From positions 1 through 6,326 of the forward strand of contig CALFYC010000010.1 in NCBI GenBank assembly GCA_937952895.1: a stretch of 6,326 bases of DNA, in the 5' to 3' direction. Below the pieces are notes generated by a model. That model worked only from the letters and a program-made list of their open reading frames with translations, ran no database searches and was not told where the DNA came from. Shown piece after piece: positions 4,964 through 6,326 of this stretch. This DNA is from an uncultured Neisseriaceae bacterium (GTDB taxonomy: Bacteria > Pseudomonadota > Gammaproteobacteria > Burkholderiales > UBA11063). The translations under genes and the position numbers were made by a program. Numbering within the stretch: position 1 is the stretch's first letter; every line of letters begins with the position of its first letter.

Positions 4964-5419
4964 ATGAAAAAAGTATTATTAATATTATTAAATGTTTTAA
5001 CTGTTACATTGATTGGATGTGCTAGTTATTCTGATTATTCTGCAAGTACAATTAGGTTATCACAAAATATAGACCATATTCCTGCAGACACTGTAATTGT
5101 TGCGACTTCCGAGGCAAGTTATCGTGTTGCAAAAGGAACACAGATAATTGAAAAATCAGGAATATATAAAACGAGTGATAACATTTATGATGAGGATGGT
5201 GAAAAGATATTAATCCCACGTCATGCTATTATTAGTGGTATCTATTCTAATGATGGAATACATTGTAAAATTACTTGGAAATCAATTTATCGAGATATGG
5301 ATAGTTATTATAATAAGCAAGGATCTTTTTCTTTAGCAAGAAGAACTCATCCTTCCTATTGTGATGCAGAAAGAGGAGTTAAGTCAGGTGATAAAGTAAC
5401 AATTAAATTTAAAAATTAA
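4964..5419 (+). CDS. Putative lipoprotein, 151 residues
   Basis: I do not recognise the family with certainty. The signal peptide is MKK, hydrophobic VLLILLNVLTVT, then lipobox LIGC with lipidated C19; Ala at +2 favours the outer membrane. The mature part (about 132 residues) begins with a Ser/Tyr-rich stretch, followed by beta-strand-like segments: DTVIVATSEASYRV (42-55), GTQIIEKSGIYKT (58-70), KILIPRHAIISGIY (81-94), HCKITWKSIY (100-109) and DKVTIKFKN (143-151). Two mature cysteines (C101, C133) could pair. The order 'GTqI...ILIPrhaiIsGiY....C.ItWk.i' recalls beta-barrel segments of TrbI/VirB10-type proteins, but no other conjugation gene is present, so this is only a resemblance. SD AAGGAG lies 6 nt before the ATG. 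Monocistronic, ending at a strong shared terminator. Function unknown. Confidence 0.85.
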   Translation: MKKVLLILLNVLTVTLIGCASYSDYSASTIRLSQNIDHIPADTVIVATSEASYRVAKGTQIIEKSGIYKTSDNIYDEDGEKILIPRHAIISGIYSNDGIHCKITWKSIYRDMDSYYNKQGSFSLARRTHPSYCDAERGVKSGDKVTIKFKN

Positions 5420-5433
5420 TTAATTAAAAACTA

Positions 5434-5461
5434 AACCCCATCATCTAATCTTGATGGGGTT
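5434..5461. terminator. Bidirectional terminator between convergent genes
   Basis: AACCCCATCA and TGATGGGGTT form a perfect 10-bp, GC-containing stem over an 8-nt loop. On the plus strand CTTTTT follows; on the minus strand the flanking A-rich sequence (AATTAAAAACTAAA) supplies the T run. It serves both the 4964 lipoprotein and the convergent regulator gene, whose stop codon begins 8 nt beyond the hairpin. Confidence 0.9.
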
Positions 5462-5468
5462 CTTTTTA

Positions 5469-6245
5469 CTAAGATTCATTACCTATAATAATTATTGCTT
5501 CTTCATCACTGACTTCTATCGATCCTAGTTTATTAAATAAACCATCTGGTAAGAATGTATGAAAATTAAGTCCAATTGCTTTTTCAATTAGCTGTGTTTT
5601 ATTTCGAACGTGGAAAATTAATTTTAATTGTTCTAAATAATCATTAACTCTAATTGGAGTAACTTTATATCCAAATTCATTGAGAAGAATAGCGATTTCC
5701 GAATAAGAATAATTATTAAGAGCTAGGAATAATACCATATGTTGGGTTTTACTTAAAGGATAATGTTCCAACGGATTTTCCCGATTTTTATGCCCAATTA
5801 ATAATCCTTTTGCTCCATGTAATTTAAATAATGTTTTAACTACATGAGGTAAAAATAAATTTGTAACTTGATTACGCATACCAACACAATTATTTGTGTC
5901 AGGGTTAATGATTGGATTTTTATAATGTACACAAATTTTACTTTGACCATTATAATTCACTAAATCAAGATAAGTGCCACGCTTTTTTTGTGTTTGAACT
6001 TTTATATCTTGCTGTCTCAATTGCTCAATCATTTTAGAACTGCAGCCAGGAAAAAATTCAGCAACTTCTAACATGGTTTTTCCTAATAAATCCTTAGGTG
6101 ATGAAGCATTAATAAATTTTAGCCAATTGTCAGTTACCGCTTGATACTTATATTCTGTGTCTTTAATAAAAGCGCAATCTTCAGAGTTCGAGTAGATAGT
6201 ATTAAACGCTTTTTGATAATTTAAAAAGTACTCTTTATCTTCCAT
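5469..6245 (-). CDS. PAS-domain LuxR-type transcriptional regulator
   Basis: This encodes a 258-residue cytoplasmic regulator. The N-terminal half is a PAS-like sensor: CAFIKDTEYKYQAVTDNWLKF (24-44), then DLLGKTMLEV (52-61), and a final strand near KICVHYKNPIINP (103-115). The C-terminal half is a LuxR/GerE-like helix-turn-helix: YPLSKTQHMVLFLAL (162-176), SYSEIAILLN (180-189), VTPIRVNDYLEQLKLIFHVR (195-214) and KTQLIEKAIG (216-225). A 33-residue tail follows, longer than usual after this domain. No phosphoacceptor receiver domain or autoinducer-binding domain is seen, so the PAS domain is the likely input; the ligand is unknown. The ATG ending at 6245 is chosen over an upstream TTG at 6263 because GGAG lies 7 nt before it on the minus strand. 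The gene is alone, convergent to the lipoprotein, with no visible partner. Confidence 0.85.
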   Translation of the reverse strand: MEDKEYFLNYQKAFNTIYSNSEDCAFIKDTEYKYQAVTDNWLKFINASSPKDLLGKTMLEVAEFFPGCSSKMIEQLRQQDIKVQTQKKRGTYLDLVNYNGQSKICVHYKNPIINPDTNNCVGMRNQVTNLFLPHVVKTLFKLHGAKGLLIGHKNRENPLEHYPLSKTQHMVLFLALNNYSYSEIAILLNEFGYKVTPIRVNDYLEQLKLIFHVRNKTQLIEKAIGLNFHTFLPDGLFNKLGSIEVSDEEAIIIIGNES

Positions 6246-6286
6246 AATAGATCTCCAATTCAAAAGATAAGTTACTTAATTATTCC

Positions 6287-6316
6287 GATATATGAAAAAT
6301 TAATATTAACTTTCTA
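6287..6316 (-). promoter_or_regulatory. Possible promoter of the PAS/LuxR regulator
   Basis: Read on the minus strand, TAGAAA (6311-6316) and TATATC (6287-6292) are 18 nt apart, each four of six matches to consensus, ending about 40 nt before the ATG. It overlaps the direct repeat at 6303-6323. Weak on sequence alone. Confidence 0.25.
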
Positions 6317-6323
6317 TATTAAC
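6303..6323. repeat. 8-bp direct repeat upstream of the regulator gene
   Basis: ATATTAAC occurs at 6303-6310 and 6316-6323, a 13-nt period, overlapping the possible -35 region of the PAS/LuxR gene. It could be a pair of half-sites for the regulator itself or another factor; the window ends before more copies could be sought. Confidence 0.35.
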
Positions 6324-6326
6324 ATT

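Noticed and set aside
6246..6263. TTG start giving a 264-residue form of the PAS/LuxR regulator
   Set aside because: The ATG six codons further in has GGAG at 7 nt; the TTG has no comparable SD.
1..6326. CRISPR array, tRNA, rRNA, insertion sequence or phage genes
   Set aside because: No regularly spaced repeats, no cloverleaf or conserved RNA stretches, and no transposase or integrase motifs were found by reading both strands.

Overview
The window is AT-rich throughout (by eye about 30% G+C). It reads as chromosomal DNA of a Gram-negative bacterium, most likely a proteobacterium with a small AT-rich genome. The support is a Maf pyrophosphatase with the proteobacterial YhdE-type signature, two lipoproteins with lipoboxes, a Sec-exported small protein, and a PAS/LuxR-type regulator. 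I cannot name the genus. No rRNA, tRNA, transposase, integrase, phage gene or CRISPR array is visible.

Layout. Positions 1-337 hold no convincing gene, only small repeats and a weak hairpin at the end of the first operon. From 1568 down to 338, on the minus strand, lie three closely spaced small genes (gaps of 22-24 nt) transcribed in the order VOC/glyoxalase-fold protein, lipocalin-like protein, DUF6176-like protein; this is probably one operon. A 135-nt divergent spacer with two hyphenated palindromes separates it from a plus-strand pair, maf (1704-2291) and an NemA-type old yellow enzyme (2296-3348), only 4 nt apart.

From 3501 to 5419 the content changes to exported proteins on the plus strand, each with its own Shine-Dalgarno (SD) sequence and followed by a hairpin terminator: a 91-aa secreted protein with two cysteines, a 165-aa lipoprotein with four cysteines after the lipobox, and a 151-aa lipoprotein. 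The 452-nt gap between the two lipoproteins carries what looks like the decayed 5' end of a fourth exported gene: an intact SD, a broken start codon and a frameshifted signal peptide. A strong bidirectional terminator at 5434-5461 then faces a convergent minus-strand gene (5469-6245) for a PAS-domain plus LuxR-like helix-turn-helix regulator, whose upstream region reaches the end of the window.

How the genes may work together. The maf-OYE pair and the three-gene minus operon look like housekeeping, detoxification or redox functions and share a divergent control region. The exported-protein genes are separate transcription units of unknown function. The PAS/LuxR protein is an orphan regulator with no partner kinase or autoinducer synthase in view, and its targets cannot be read from the sequence. 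Two start codons differ from the longest open frames: the small secreted protein starts at 3501 rather than 3468, and the regulator starts at the ATG ending at 6245 rather than the TTG ending at 6263. I see no clear evidence of a dramatic new system. The best leads are the cluster of unidentified exported proteins with its decayed member, and the palindromic divergent promoter region.
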